64,000 nt of DNA from Oxyruncus cristatus (Eukaryota > Chordata > Aves > Passeriformes > Cotingidae), in contig VXAY01005956.1 in NCBI GenBank assembly GCA_013399855.1, positions 3,460,994 through 3,524,993 of the forward strand, in the 5' to 3' direction. Positions 11,201-22,697 of this stretch are shown here, piece after piece. Made by a program: the position numbers and the translations under genes. Each line of letters starts with the position of its first letter. The first letter of the stretch is position 1. The notes beneath the pieces are model-generated. The model saw only the letters and a list, made by a program, of their open reading frames with translations, was not told the DNA's origin and did no database searches.

Positions 11201-14200
11201 AGTCAGGGAGCCAGTGCCCAGCTCTTGGGGTTGCCACTGCACTCCCTGTGCCCCAGCACTGCTGGCAGGGAAGAGCCAGGAATTCAGCTGGTCACAGGGA
11301 GGTGGGGTTTTTGTCATTAAAGGAAGAAACAAAAACCAGGCAGCACTATTAAACATTAATTGTAAGGCCATTAAGTTCCACAACAGCAGTGATTTGTTCA
11401 AATCAATATAAGGACTCATTTGAGAGATTATCAGTTAAAGGACGTCTCAGTGAGAATAAAACAGAAGACCAGCAAAACAGTAACAATTTGGGAAATCGCA
11501 TTTTTCTTCCCTTTGCAAGGAGTCCAGATAAAGGCCCAGAATGTACTGTCTAGGACAGCCCTCTTCAGATGTATTTTATTTCTATTTATAGGAAATGGCC
11601 ATTTGAACATTGGCTCTCATGTTCTTCCAAAGAATTAGAAACCCACAAGCCAACAGTATCACACACAGTACGATGATAATAATGCCACGCACACTGTATT
11701 AGCCACCTGAAAAACTTTTCTTTCTAAGAAAAAGGCTTTCAAAACAGTGGTATCCTATATCTTTAATTATTAACATTCATAATCAAGAAGCTTCTTCTTC
11801 CTCGATTGCAAAATACACTACCTGAAGTCAGAGTACACCCAGCACAGCAAATTCGAGCCTGAAGTGATGACTCCACTTGCTGCATTATGTACTTCCAGGA
11901 ACAAGGCAAACTGTATTAGTGACTTACAGTAGGAAAACGTTCTTATTTTTTGGCAGTAGAAATGCATGTGGTGTTACAGCCCCTTGGACGAAACAGCAGC
12001 TGCACAAAGTCTGCAGGCTAAGAAATGCCTCATGCTTTGGTAAGAACAGAACATGAAGGACAAAGGAAAGCTGTGGACTCAGTAAGAACAGAGCACGCAA
12101 TGGAAGCATGTTGCACAAACCATCACACTTCTCTGTCCTGCAGCAAAGACTTCAGACAGATGCTTTGGTTATAAAATGTGCACAGAAACTTCAGCAAAAC
12201 TAAAATATACATGTGTTAGCACTAAACTAAATAAATGTTTGCATGGTGTCTGCAATATAGATAACCCTAGGGATGAAGCACCATACAGCCCTACAGAGGC
12301 ACCTCAAATCAAAGGGATTTCTGTTTGAAGTGGAGCTGAAATTTGCTAGGAATCACATATTATCAATTCTAGGCACACAAACCTTACCTTCCCAGAAGGC
12401 TGTGACAGCTTTGTAAAGTAGAAAAAAAGTATAATTTTGTGAAGGAAAAAAGCCTCCAAAATTCTGTGTTTTAGATGCTTCAAATTTTAAGTTCTAAAAA
12501 GCTTGGAAAAGTCAGATTTTAAACACGGTTGGATAAATGGCTGCTTATTTTTGCAAAAGATTCACTACTGAAATCAGAGGAGAAAAACAGCTCCCAAGAT
12601 TTTAGCACATTAAGTGCAGGGAAAGATTAGAAAGAGGTCTTCAGCCTCAAAAGAATTCCCAAACACACAATCCCTGAAGCACACCTGCAACAAACACTTG
12701 AGAAAGAGCAGCAAGAGTGATAACCACCATGAAACAAGTCAAGGCAAACTACGGAACAAACATTTGTCAAGTGAAGAGCAGGTATTATCCAAACACAGCG
12801 AAAAGTTTAAGGATGGAAACTGAGGGAAAATAACTAAAGGGAAACAACTAAACACCCCTAATGAAAGTGCAACAGGCTCTGTTCCCTGGTTCATTCACAC
12901 CCCGGATAACCCCATGGCTGTATTCCAGCTCTACATTATACAGTGCACAACTTCATCATCATCTCTTCCCATTTAACTCTGCTTGTCATATTCTTTTAAA
13001 TGCACAGGGGCCCTTATTCCCACTCACCTTTTTTTCTTCCACCTGCTTCAGTCTCTGGGAGCATCATTGGGGCAATTTCTCTATAAAGATTGGTGTAGCT
13101 GATCGCATGCTGTGTTTTTTGTTACTAAGGAGCTTCTCCATTTCTTCTCATTCTTGGCTTGGTGTTTTTTTTTTCTCCCAGCAGGAGTGGGCACATTAAG
13201 CCAGTTCACTTAAATTTATATTATTCTTACTCCTATATTGCCCATATGCTGTACTTTGACAGTCATGTTACTATCATGTACAAGTTACTATCAGTAAAAA
13301 CACTGGTCTGCAATACTAAAAGCATCGGTCATACAGGGGCATCCCTAAGGTTTATTAAAGCCAATGAAACATTCTGAAGCAGATTGAGCAGGGTAAAATA
13401 CTGTTGTTAATTATTATTTTCTGGAAGTAAGATTCTGTTTGGCACTAAAACATCATCCATTTGGGTTTTGTGACACCACTGAACTGCCCCACATCCTTTG
13501 CTTCTACCGAAGCTCAAGTTTTTTAGTGAATTTAAAAATCTTCAATGCAAGAATTCAGCTTACAGCTTCCCAAGGCAAGTCTGCCTTGCAAACATTTTTA
13601 TTTCAAAATCAAAATCACTTTCTGCTTTCCAGAGCATATAATTCAGAAGCAGTTGAGAAAGATGCAGGACACAAACTGGTGCCACATGGTCATGGGTGGA
13701 GCAGGGATGAGACCCTCACATGGGTGATGTTTTCAGCTGAGCATGACAGAACTCAGAAATGGAGAGTGCTTCTCAAAGGGCATTGATGCCTAGGACATTT
13801 ATTCAGTCTTACCATAATAAATGCTCTATTAAAAAAAAAAATAAGTAGCTGTAATGTCAAAACTGTGATCTTAGTATAAAATCCTATTTGCAACATACAC
13901 AATGACCTGTAAATCCAATGACAGTTGTTTAAAGGAAAGTAAATTCTGGGAAAAAGAAACTCTTTCTGATAATTTTATACCTATTAAATCTGTGAGCAAC
14001 ATCTAAGACCCCTACAGCTTAAAGCTGGGAAAGAAAAAAAATTCTTTATTGATTCTTTCTTTCTTCACTTACTTAATATGTACATTTCAAAGGTTTTTTT
14101 TTAAAAGACAGTTTTATTACTTGCCCAGAATATTTAGCTAGAGATTTTGCTCTTGGGAGAAAACATTCATAAGCACCAGCAAAATAATTTTATATATAGT

Positions 14201-14397
14201 TAAAAACATTACATCTAGAAGTTGCTCCAGCAAAAATATGTGCTAAGAAATATCAATTTAAAGTAATAGACATTAACAAAAATAATAAACCAGCAAAGAA
14301 GATGAAACTTCTTTTAAAATCATTGGATCATTGGATCCTGGAGCAATCTGGCCAATGGAGTCTGGATGCTCTTGTAAATTAGCACCTTACAGTGTGA

Positions 14398-14592
14398 TGA
14401 GCCCTCTACGACCACTGAGTCCAACTTTAAATCTAACACTGTCAAGCCCACCACTAAACCATGTCCCAGGTGCCCTATTTAAGCACCTCCAGAGATGGTG
14501 ACTCCACCACTCCACTTCCCTGCACTGCCTGTTTGAGTGCTTGACAACCCTTTCCGTGAAGAGATTTTTCCTAATATTCAATTTAAACTTTG
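14398..14592 (-). mobile_element. CR1 LINE 3' fragment (chicken-type)
   Basis: Read on the minus strand, this is the 3' region of a CR1 non-LTR retrotransposon. The recognisable parts in order are the segment translating as ..FTERVVKH.., the motif around CATCTCTGGAGGTG, and the near-terminal GGACTCAGTGG block. The extreme 3' octamer repeat (ATTCTATG type) is missing or decayed, and the 5' end is truncated, as is normal for CR1. It is strongly diverged, so it is an old insertion with no function implied. Confidence 0.85.
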
Positions 14593-14699
14593 AATTTTCT
14601 CCAAAGCTCCCTCACACCAGTGGCTGCCAAGTGCTTAGGTTTTAAGGCCAAGAGTAGGGAGTCTAAATATTTAATGTGGTCTTACACATAATATAACCC
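14593..14699. other. Spacer between two CR1 fragments
   Basis: Unique AT-rich sequence between the chicken-type CR1 and the older CR1-like fragment. Nothing else recognised. Confidence 0.5.
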
Positions 14700-15090
14700 A
14701 GAAATATTTAATGAGAGTCTCCTGCAGCTACCCTGGAAGTCAGTAATGTGCTGCCCTTCAAAATGGATATATTCCGAAGGAGTTCCAGTGATAAAGACCC
14801 ACTCTGTTCTTAGGTAAGATTTTTTAGGGTTATGTTACTTCCAACATGTATTAGCTTAATTTTAGCTTCCATCCACTGATTTATACAGTTCCACTTTTGC
14901 CTATTAGTTTAAAAAGCCTCCTGCAACCATAAATCTCCTGCCGCAGTATTTATACAGTTCCGATAAGTATCCTCTTAACCTTATTTTAACGAGACTGAGC
15001 CTCTCATTAAAAACGCGTGTTTTACAGACACCCAGTCATTTTTGCAGAACTTTCCTGAACCCTTTACAAATTTCTATAATCCTTTTTTTT
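14700..15090 (-). mobile_element. Ancient CR1/L3-like LINE fragment
   Basis: The reverse strand resembles the C-terminal reverse-transcriptase end and 3' region of reptile-type CR1 (L3-like) elements. In order it shows GGTTCAGGAAAG..GCAAAAATGACT, then AATGAGAGGCTCAG, AAGGTTAAGAGG, CTGTATAAATACT, a TTTTTAAACTAATAGGCAAA block and ATCACTGGAAC. These line up, with gaps, with the order known in that lineage (..TCAGAAAAGAGC.., ..GAGAGACTCAAG.., ..AGAAGGTTAAGAGG.., ..TATAAATACCT.., ..CATTGGAAC..). It is much more decayed than the neighbouring CR1, with frameshifts and no open frame. The 3' boundary (14700) is approximate. Confidence 0.65.
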
Positions 15091-16926
15091 AAAAACGAGT
15101 TAACATCAGAGAGGGGCTGAATGTCTAAGCAGTCATGTCATCAGCAGGGTGCAGGGCAACAACAATCCTTCCCCCACAGGTACAGCCAAGGGCCACATTC
15201 AGTCACACAAAGCTGAAGCTCACATGTGGCTGGCTTTCAGCCTGACATCCAAGTCCCCTCAACATCATGGCACTCTAAAATTGAATCCTCCCACCCTGCA
15301 GATGCAAGCAATTTTCTTTGTTCCTAAATGCATGACCATTGATTTGGCTGCATTAGAATGCATAGGAGACTACACCAATTACAATGGGCTTTGAATGGGA
15401 CTTCAAAAGAAAATATGCTGTGAAAAATGGGGCTTTTCAAGGACCAGAAGACAGGCATGTTAGGAGCTTATTCCAACAGCATTCTGCAGCAGGAAATACT
15501 TATGGATGTCAAAACGATAGCCAAATGGTAGTCTGCACCAAGACTGAACCCATGAAAGAAGCATGGAACAGTGAGCTGACACCTATGTGTTGACAAGGAG
15601 TATCTGCACCTGTTAGTACAGCCCTACAGAGGGCTTTCAGTTCTGGCAGTGTTCATGCAAAAAGTACATCTTATCTCATCTGTTTTAATCAATGAAATAA
15701 GCTAATGAAAAACAGAAAGCCAACAAAAAAACCTGACAGACACTACGGAGAAGGTGCTGAAGAACAGAGCCGATCTACTCTGCCGAATGGGAAGATTCCA
15801 TCCCATTTCAAAGCAGCAACACACAGAGAGAGTTTTACGGAAGAAAAATGGAAAATAGTTTTCCTTGGTACATGAAGCCAGTCCTAAGATGCAGAATTGT
15901 GGGCATTTTGCAATAGTTCCAGAGAAGGTTACTATTCTCGCCTCATATAAGCAGACAAGCAGCAAATCCACGTCCTGACCACCCCACTCCACACTGCAGA
16001 AACTCCTGCTGTTCCTACCTTCTAGGCTGCTCTCCCTCTTTCACCTCCTGGTTTTCAATGGCTGAAGAAATTCTCTCCCTTCTCCCGAGATAAGGCTCCT
16101 CCCTTTCTCTGAACGTCTTAGCATCTGTCAGAGCAGAGACACCAAACAAGATGAACCTGAAGCCTTCTCCGCCTTGGCAATTCTTGAATTCCTGTATTGT
16201 TTGCCAGAAAGCAAGTAAACTTCAGCTTTTTAAATAGCAATAAATTCTTCACTTCTCCATGTCCTCTAAAATACCATGTACATTCACATCTCTCTCAAAG
16301 CAGTAATTGTGCAAGCTAGTAATTCTTAATAATTACAATGAAGATGCCTAGACTATTCCTGGCTACCAAAATTGAAGTCCTTATAGAGATGCAAATATAT
16401 TATTTTTAGAGATGCAGAGCCACATTTTATCTCACAGTCTAATGGCTCTTCCTTAAAGGGTTGCAAATTCTCTTGTGCACTGTGTTTTTGTCCTGCTAAT
16501 GTGGCACTTACAAAAAGTGGTTACCAATATAACAGTATCTGAAAAGCTTCACAAAGAGAGGAAAGGGAAAACTATTCTTTCAGGTATAGTACTTTTTTTC
16601 TCCACTAAAGTAGGTTTTCTCAGAAGAACTGATATTCTTCAATGAAAACAGTAGGGATGGGGCTGAAGGAGGAAGGTACTACCATGAGCAGATTCCAGGG
16701 TGCAAGCAGGATGGGAAACATTGATGCTAATCAACCACTCTCTTTCATCATAGCATGCAAAAATTGCCTCACTTATTTACATGCTCAGTGATAGAAGTTA
16801 ACACTTCACTCCAGGGTACATTCTGTGGTTAATCCGTTTTTCCTGGAAACAACACATTTTCTGTTCAACCCCTTTTACTACTGTTATAAATCTGTTCTTT
16901 TGAACATGGACTTTGCAGACAGGCTT
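15091..16926. other. Non-coding unique sequence
   Basis: No gene, RNA gene or repeat recognised. Open stretches are all below 100 codons and unremarkable. Confidence 0.55.
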
Positions 16927-17313
16927 TTACACGTAACCCGAGCTCATTCTTTTAAAAATAGCAAAATATTCCTCCTTTCCTATGAATATAATTGCTATGG
17001 GCGCAACATCTTTGGGGAACACCAGCCAAAGTAAACTCCTCTCCATAGGTGCAACAGCTGGCTTCGCCAGCTCTTCCAAAGCCTTCAGGTTCCCCTCAAG
17101 TTCTGGTGGCCACATAGCCTCTCCTGACACCACTCTGCCTGCCTGGCAGGACACATGAGGAGCAAACATCCAGACCTGAGGATACTCTTTAATGACAGCA
17201 TTGTTCATGCACCTGACAGTCTTATAATTCGAGTTAGATTGTGGAGTTTCCATGGAAACAAAACATGATACCAAGAAATAAAGCAGAAAACAGATTTGGA
17301 AAGAGGGTCCCAT
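16927..17313 (-). other. Unassigned open frame with signal-peptide-like start
   Basis: From an ATG at 17313 (minus) there are 128 codons to a stop at 16927. The first 20 residues look like a secretory signal: a short polar start, then a hydrophobic core (ICFLLYFLVSCFV) ending at Ser-Met-Glu-Thr. The ATG has A at -3 and G at +4, a good vertebrate initiation context. The rest has three more cysteines, no domain I recognise and no second membrane segment. A CAG|GTGCAT sequence after about 34 codons could act as a weak splice donor. The same frame also stays open four codons upstream, with no in-frame ATG there. It is most likely chance, because a frame of this size is expected in 64 kb, but it is the only one here with coherent protein-like features. 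Confidence 0.12.
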
Positions 17314-17325
17314 GCTGTAGCCCAC

Positions 17326-18749
17326 TGACAGTGGGCTGGAGGGACTCCAGCACTTGTCAGAGCAATGAGAGAGGAAAATAGGGATAAAATAATTCCTTAT
17401 GAAATGGTATCATCCTGTCTAATGAGAGCTGCTTCACTGGTGATGAGTAGTTTGGGCAAAAGCAGCACAACCTGTACCACTGCATAAGCAGCAGCTCCAG
17501 ACATGCAATGGAGGCAGCACTGCTCAAAGCTCAGCCATGACTGGTGGGGACTCACAGCCCCTCTGTGTCACAGCCAAACACCTTGGAAACAGATTCAGAT
17601 GATGGTAGTTCCAGCCTCCCCTGTCCACTGCAGTGCATGAGCCAGGATCTCACACGCCCTGCTGACAGCCTGGGCTTTCTAAGGCTGCATGTCCCAGATG
17701 AGCGAGCACTGAAACCCTTGGTATGGAACACTCAGCCTTTTCTCACTGGCCACCACTCCAAGGCCTAAGTGCAAGAGAACTGGCAATCACCATCAGCCAC
17801 TGCCACCATCTGCTCTTTCACCACAGAGCCAGAATTTTCATTTGACCCAAATGCTCCACCCAGACAGAGTAAAAGGTTCACTGAAGTGCAGCAGTTCAGA
17901 GCGAAATGTTGAAATCTTAATGTCATCATTACAGCCGAAAGCAAGTCAAGAACCATCATCATTTCGAATACACCCACCATCTAAAAACTATTTCCAGAAG
18001 GAGCCGCACATAGTTAGGGCTAACCTCATTGCAGTCTGGGTAGAAAAATGGTAGCTCCAGACCATTTTTGCTAGAAACCCATGTGTGAGGCATAGGGAAC
18101 ACTGAGCCGGTGCCAGTGAAACTGCATCTCCGCCAGCCTTAAGCAATGTCAGGCTGGGACAGAGCTGTACAGCCTCCTCCTGCTCCCCAGCTCACTTAAC
18201 ACAGACATCACACTGGCAGGGTGCAACACTGTGCTGCATTACCAGTCCTAAGCTAGTTGCAAAAAAGCTATTTTCAAACCAGCACAGCCCACAGTTGCCT
18301 GGGGACTGTAGCTTGACTCCTGAAAGCTGCATAGCCAGGGAGTTCTTCAGCCTCCTGCATCCTGAGCAAACACGGGGCACAGTCTGACCCGCATCCAGAT
18401 ATCAATACAGAACACAAGAAGTCAGCATGAGATTTTTCTTAGGAGTCTGATAAAAACAGTGAGCTTAAGTAGGGAGGGAGAAAAAGGGCTTGAGTTTGGA
18501 CTCATTCCACCTACAATAAAACTCTCACTTGAATGGTTGTGTGTACTGGGTTTTTTGCATTTATCCAACAAGTTACTGCTCTTTGTGCAATAAAGTCTTA
18601 TTCAAAAATAACATTGTTAACAGTTTTTCACAAATACCTGCGCAAGACACAGCTCTTTGTAACTTCTTACTCTGTACAGGCACATGAGCAGGGCTCAAAT
18701 GTGACAAATCTAAAGGAGGAAAGTTCTTGCACAAAAAGACTGGACTGCT
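17326..18749. other. Non-coding unique sequence
   Basis: No gene or known repeat recognised. Moderately GC, with no long open frame. Confidence 0.55.
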
Positions 18750-18862
18750 ATTCAGGAAACTCAAAGTCATTTCTCAGCTCTGCTGAGATGCTCATCCTGA
18801 ACATATCATGCCTCAATGCTTTGCGTGCCTCAGTTCCCCAATGGCAAAAGGAGATCAAAGAC
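18750..18862 (+). repeat. MIR/L2-like ancient interspersed repeat
   Basis: The stretch contains, in the right order and spacing, a TTTCTCAGCTCTGCTGAG block, a decayed 'gaccttgggcaagtc'-equivalent (CATCCTGAACATATCATGCC), and GTGCCTCAGTTCCCCAATGG followed by AAAAGGAGAT. This is the order of the conserved core and tail of MIR SINEs and the matching L2 3' end. It is heavily diverged, as expected for an amniote-wide fossil repeat. Confidence 0.5.
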
Positions 18863-21800
18863 AGCCAATGTTGCCAGCAGAACTCCACAAGGCATGTCAA
18901 GAGTACAGGCCCCCAGGAACAGCCCTCATTGTACGCATGCCTCAGCCTTTCTCGTCCTCTTTGATTCTGAAACCTTCTCTCTGGATATGGTATTTAGAAC
19001 AACAAGGGATGTCACGGTTTGTGTGACATATAAAACAGAATAAAAACAATTAAGTCAAAGGCATATTTCAGAAGGAAAAAAAAAAAATCACATCCCATTA
19101 GGCTTCTTCATAACTATCAGTTAACATATCCTACAATAACCACTGGATTCTCAGTTCCAGTCTAACACCCACTTCCACTTTTGCCAGTGCTATGTGAACC
19201 CTCACGTGTCCCAGACTAGGCTTCCTCCTCCCCTCTCCACCTGGACCATCAGTTTCCCATCTTTGGTCCAGCCAGCACTGACTGGTAGATGCTGGGGATG
19301 ATTTACCCTGTTTACACGAGGCACATCATCCTGAAGGGAGTCCTCTACACCCTGCCTCCCTTTCAGGGAAAGCAACAGATGTGATGAGGGCAAAGAGGAC
19401 CATTCCCTGTTTGGGAGCACCACACACAGGGAGCTCAAATCCAAGAACCTGGCACTTCTATGACGTCAAGAGCCAGCACTGAGCATGTCCCTGAGCATCC
19501 TATAGTAGCTCACAATATAGTACACTCAGATTGTAGTTGAACAACAAGTACCACATCCCTGTTTAAGAGACGCATGAATTATTGATGATGTTCAGGAGCC
19601 CTATTAAACTGTCTAGTGGGCCAGCAAGAACATTCAGTAGTTCAAATGCATCAAAATGAATAATAAAGCTTTCTATTTTGAAGTTTGGCCGTTAGAGAAA
19701 AGAACCCTGGCAAATATATAATTTTGTGTAATTTCACTTGGATGCTCACTGTAATAGCCGTAGTATTTATGACACCATGAGTCATACCCATACACTCCTC
19801 AGATAGCAAAGACACCATTATCCATACTATTTAAAATCAGAGTCCTTATGCAGGAAAACATTCTACTAAAGGCAAGGCCTGCTTATTTGCCTTAAACTAT
19901 AGGTTTAGTCTAAAAATATGTACTATTTCTGTATGTACATCTGTGTCAGCCACAAAATGCGTGCAAAGAAGTGTTATAAAAAGGAGAGTTGTAAACATTA
20001 TGGGAAACACCTTCTAGTAATTCTTTAGATCCTGCCTATAAAGTTGAGAATCCAATTAAATTGTCTTCTTATTCTTCGAACCAACCCTTGCCATGCATTA
20101 ATTAAATCATAAAATAAAGCCTCTCAGAAAAAAATAGACGACTGCACATTCAGAACATGATACCCAGTCTCATTCTGGCAGCACTTGTGTGTTTCACTGA
20201 GTGCAATTAGAAGACAGAAAACAAAGTTATCATCTTTATTTTGAATGAAGGCCAGTGTGGGATAAAGCCGTTTTGAGGGACATTTTCAGTAAATTTGGGA
20301 CAAAAGAAATAGTTCTGCATTCAGTTCTGGCAGACATTCAGCTGCAAACTTGAGAAGTTCCTGCACTGCGGGTCAGCACATCTCTTTCCTTCCTCCTCTT
20401 CACATAAGGCGTAGGTGCCTGTGGCTCCTGAGGATGTAACCCCTTGCTGATTGCCAACACAGTTTTCACAGCTTCCAGGGACCTTTCTGGGTAAGATACT
20501 GCACACAGCTTCTAGGATTTCACACATCTATTCAGTGCTGTTAATAATCACTCAGTGTGAACCTGAGCAGTAAAATATTTATTCTGAAAGGCTCAATGTC
20601 TTGTTTCAAGGAACCCTTCAGCAGTCTGGGACTCAAAGTCCACCTCAACCACTGCAATTACAGTGAAACAGTGATCAGTATTTGGAGAGATTTTGTCACA
20701 TGGTATTCAAAGACATTTAACAGGACGTGACTGCTACGTAAATGTTATATAGTTTTTATTTGCTAAATCCATATAAAACTTCCCTTTTTAATATCCTTCC
20801 CTACTTGCTTGCAAACACCATCCACTTAAAAGTCACTAACTTGAGACAATGTTTAATCTGGAGTTGTTATATCCTATGTCAAACCTCAGAGACTCCACAG
20901 AAATGAACCATATCACCCAAAAAGTCAACCTTTTGCATTTGCAGAGCTCTGCTATGACCAATTACTGCCCCAAACTCCAAGAAACAGATTACTGAATCTG
21001 GAAACACAGAGTACTCTCAAAAGCTTTTCTGATAGTCAAAGAATTGTTAATAAACAGGTAATTTAGCCTTAGAAGACACTAAAAGCCTAATGCATTTCCA
21101 GAATTACAGGTGCCCCAACAGTGCCATTGCAGTGGATTTTTATATAGCAGTACAGAACAGCTACTATAAAAGATGGGAGCAACTCCTCCAGGCAGTACTT
21201 TTTACTTGGATCTTCATCTTTTCCAGAGTCAGCATCTACATTTGTGCAAAAAAATAAGAGGAAAACGGGGTCTTTTGTCCAAAAAGAGCTACCTCTTCCT
21301 ATCTCTAAGGCTATAAATAAATTAAAAAAAAAAAAAAACCCTCACTCATTTCTTTTATTTCCTCTCCAATCAAAAATCTCTCATCCTGACAAAACTGAAT
21401 GATCTTAGAAAATTGTATCAAGATTTTCAAGCTTGACCTCTCAGCTACCCATCTTCAAGGAAATCACTGCCATTACAACACACATCCAAGCCCCTTAGGA
21501 TGCTTTTCATACTATTAGGAAGTCTAGTGTTCAATTTAAGCATTTTCTCATTTTTCCTCAATCAGCCAGAAGCAAAAGAAGTCCCTGAGCAACACAGAGA
21601 AGAAGGGAAAATTCTATCTATCTCAGCATGCAGTTTTCTCACAGAAATCTTGAAACAAAAGTCAGAGGTGAATATAGCTCTATAATTATTATTCACAAAG
21701 TGTTTCCAGTGAGTTTTTTGCTCATCTCTGCGAGATGCAGTCTTCTGCATCAATGTAAGATGATATTGTAAACTCACTTGCAAATTCTATAAGAGGATTC

Positions 21801-22317
21801 TGAATTCATCATTGCTTGGGGCAGTGATATGGCTGGTAGTCATCTCCTGGTCAAAATTACCTTCTGGAATCCATGGCCCAGGACACAGCCTATACATGAA
21901 AATGTTGATGCAGTTGAACAGCAACACTATTTAGAGACAAAGCAGATTGGGGCTTGTTTCTTTGCTTGTTTATTACAGATACACTGAGTCTTTCATTTAG
22001 ATTCTGGAGTTAGTTCTTCCTTCAGCCACAGCTAATAGCCAGATGACAAACAGAGCATTAAAGCTACATGACTAGCCAAGCTTGTAAAGTCTTAATAAGA
22101 GATCCTTTGGAAAGCACAGTAGAGGTGTGCTGGAAAGCATTACACAAAAATTTAAGTGTTCGTTTGTCTTACAGGCAGGACACTTCACCTCTCCTACCTC
22201 AGCACTGTCAGGGGGAGCTCAGGAAAGGGAAATCCAGGAACATGGAACAGTTTGGGTGGGAGTGTTGATCTACTGGAAGGTAGGGAGGCTCTGCATAGGC
22301 ATCTGGGCAGGATGGAT
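18863..22317. other. Non-coding unique sequence
   Basis: AT-leaning unique DNA with a 15-base A run at 21324-21338. No gene, RNA gene or repeat family recognised, and all open stretches are under 85 codons. Confidence 0.55.
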
Positions 22318-22697
22318 CCTGGGGGTGTTTAGCCTGGAGAAAAGGAGGCTTGGGGGAGACCTTACCATTCTCTACAATTCCCTGAAAGGAAGCTGCAGCA
22401 ACATGGGGGGCAGCCTCTTCTCCCGGGAACTTGCAACAGGACAAGAGGAAATGGTCTCATGGAGTGCCAGGGGACATTCAGGTTGGACATTATGAAGAAT
22501 TTCTTCAGAGAAAGGGTATTAAACATTGGAAGGGTTTGCCCAGGGAAATGGTGGTGTCACCATCCCTGGAGGTGTTCAAGAAGTGATTGGATGTGGCACT
22601 CAGTGCTATGCACTAGCTGACAAGGTGCTGATCAGTCAAAGGTTGGACTCAATGATCTCGGAGGTCTTTTCCAACCGAAATGATTCTGTGATCATAT
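22318..22697 (+). mobile_element. CR1 LINE 3' fragment
   Basis: A clear chicken-type CR1 3' end in plus orientation. It starts at TGGGGGTGTTTAGCCTGG and continues through AAAGGAGGCTTGGGGGAGAC, GGACAAGAGGAAATGG, CCATCCCTGGAGGTG and GGTTGGACTCAATGATCTC to the terminal CCAACCGAAATGATTCTGTGA. Every block of the family 3' region is present and collinear, so divergence is moderate. It is 5'-truncated and lacks reverse transcriptase. The typical repeated ATTCTATG octamer at the end has only about one copy. Confidence 0.95.

Larger units (their letters stand above)
7746..14397. other. Non-coding unique sequence
   Basis: Apart from small tandem duplications near 8.07 and 8.25 kb and short A/T runs, I recognise nothing here. 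There is no long open frame (all under about 115 codons), no clear repeat family, and no RNA gene. Confidence 0.55.

Noticed and set aside
18533..18964. 143-codon plus-strand open frame
   Set aside because: It includes the MIR/L2-like repeat and shows no protein family features.
19230..19262. CATCAGTTTCCCATCTTTGG as a MIR fragment
   Set aside because: Only one short block matches and the neighbouring sequence does not continue the MIR order.
22127..22495. 122-codon open frame with [17 protein letters not shown] text
   Set aside because: This is the familiar translation of the CR1 3' region, fused by chance to upstream sequence; it is not a host gene.
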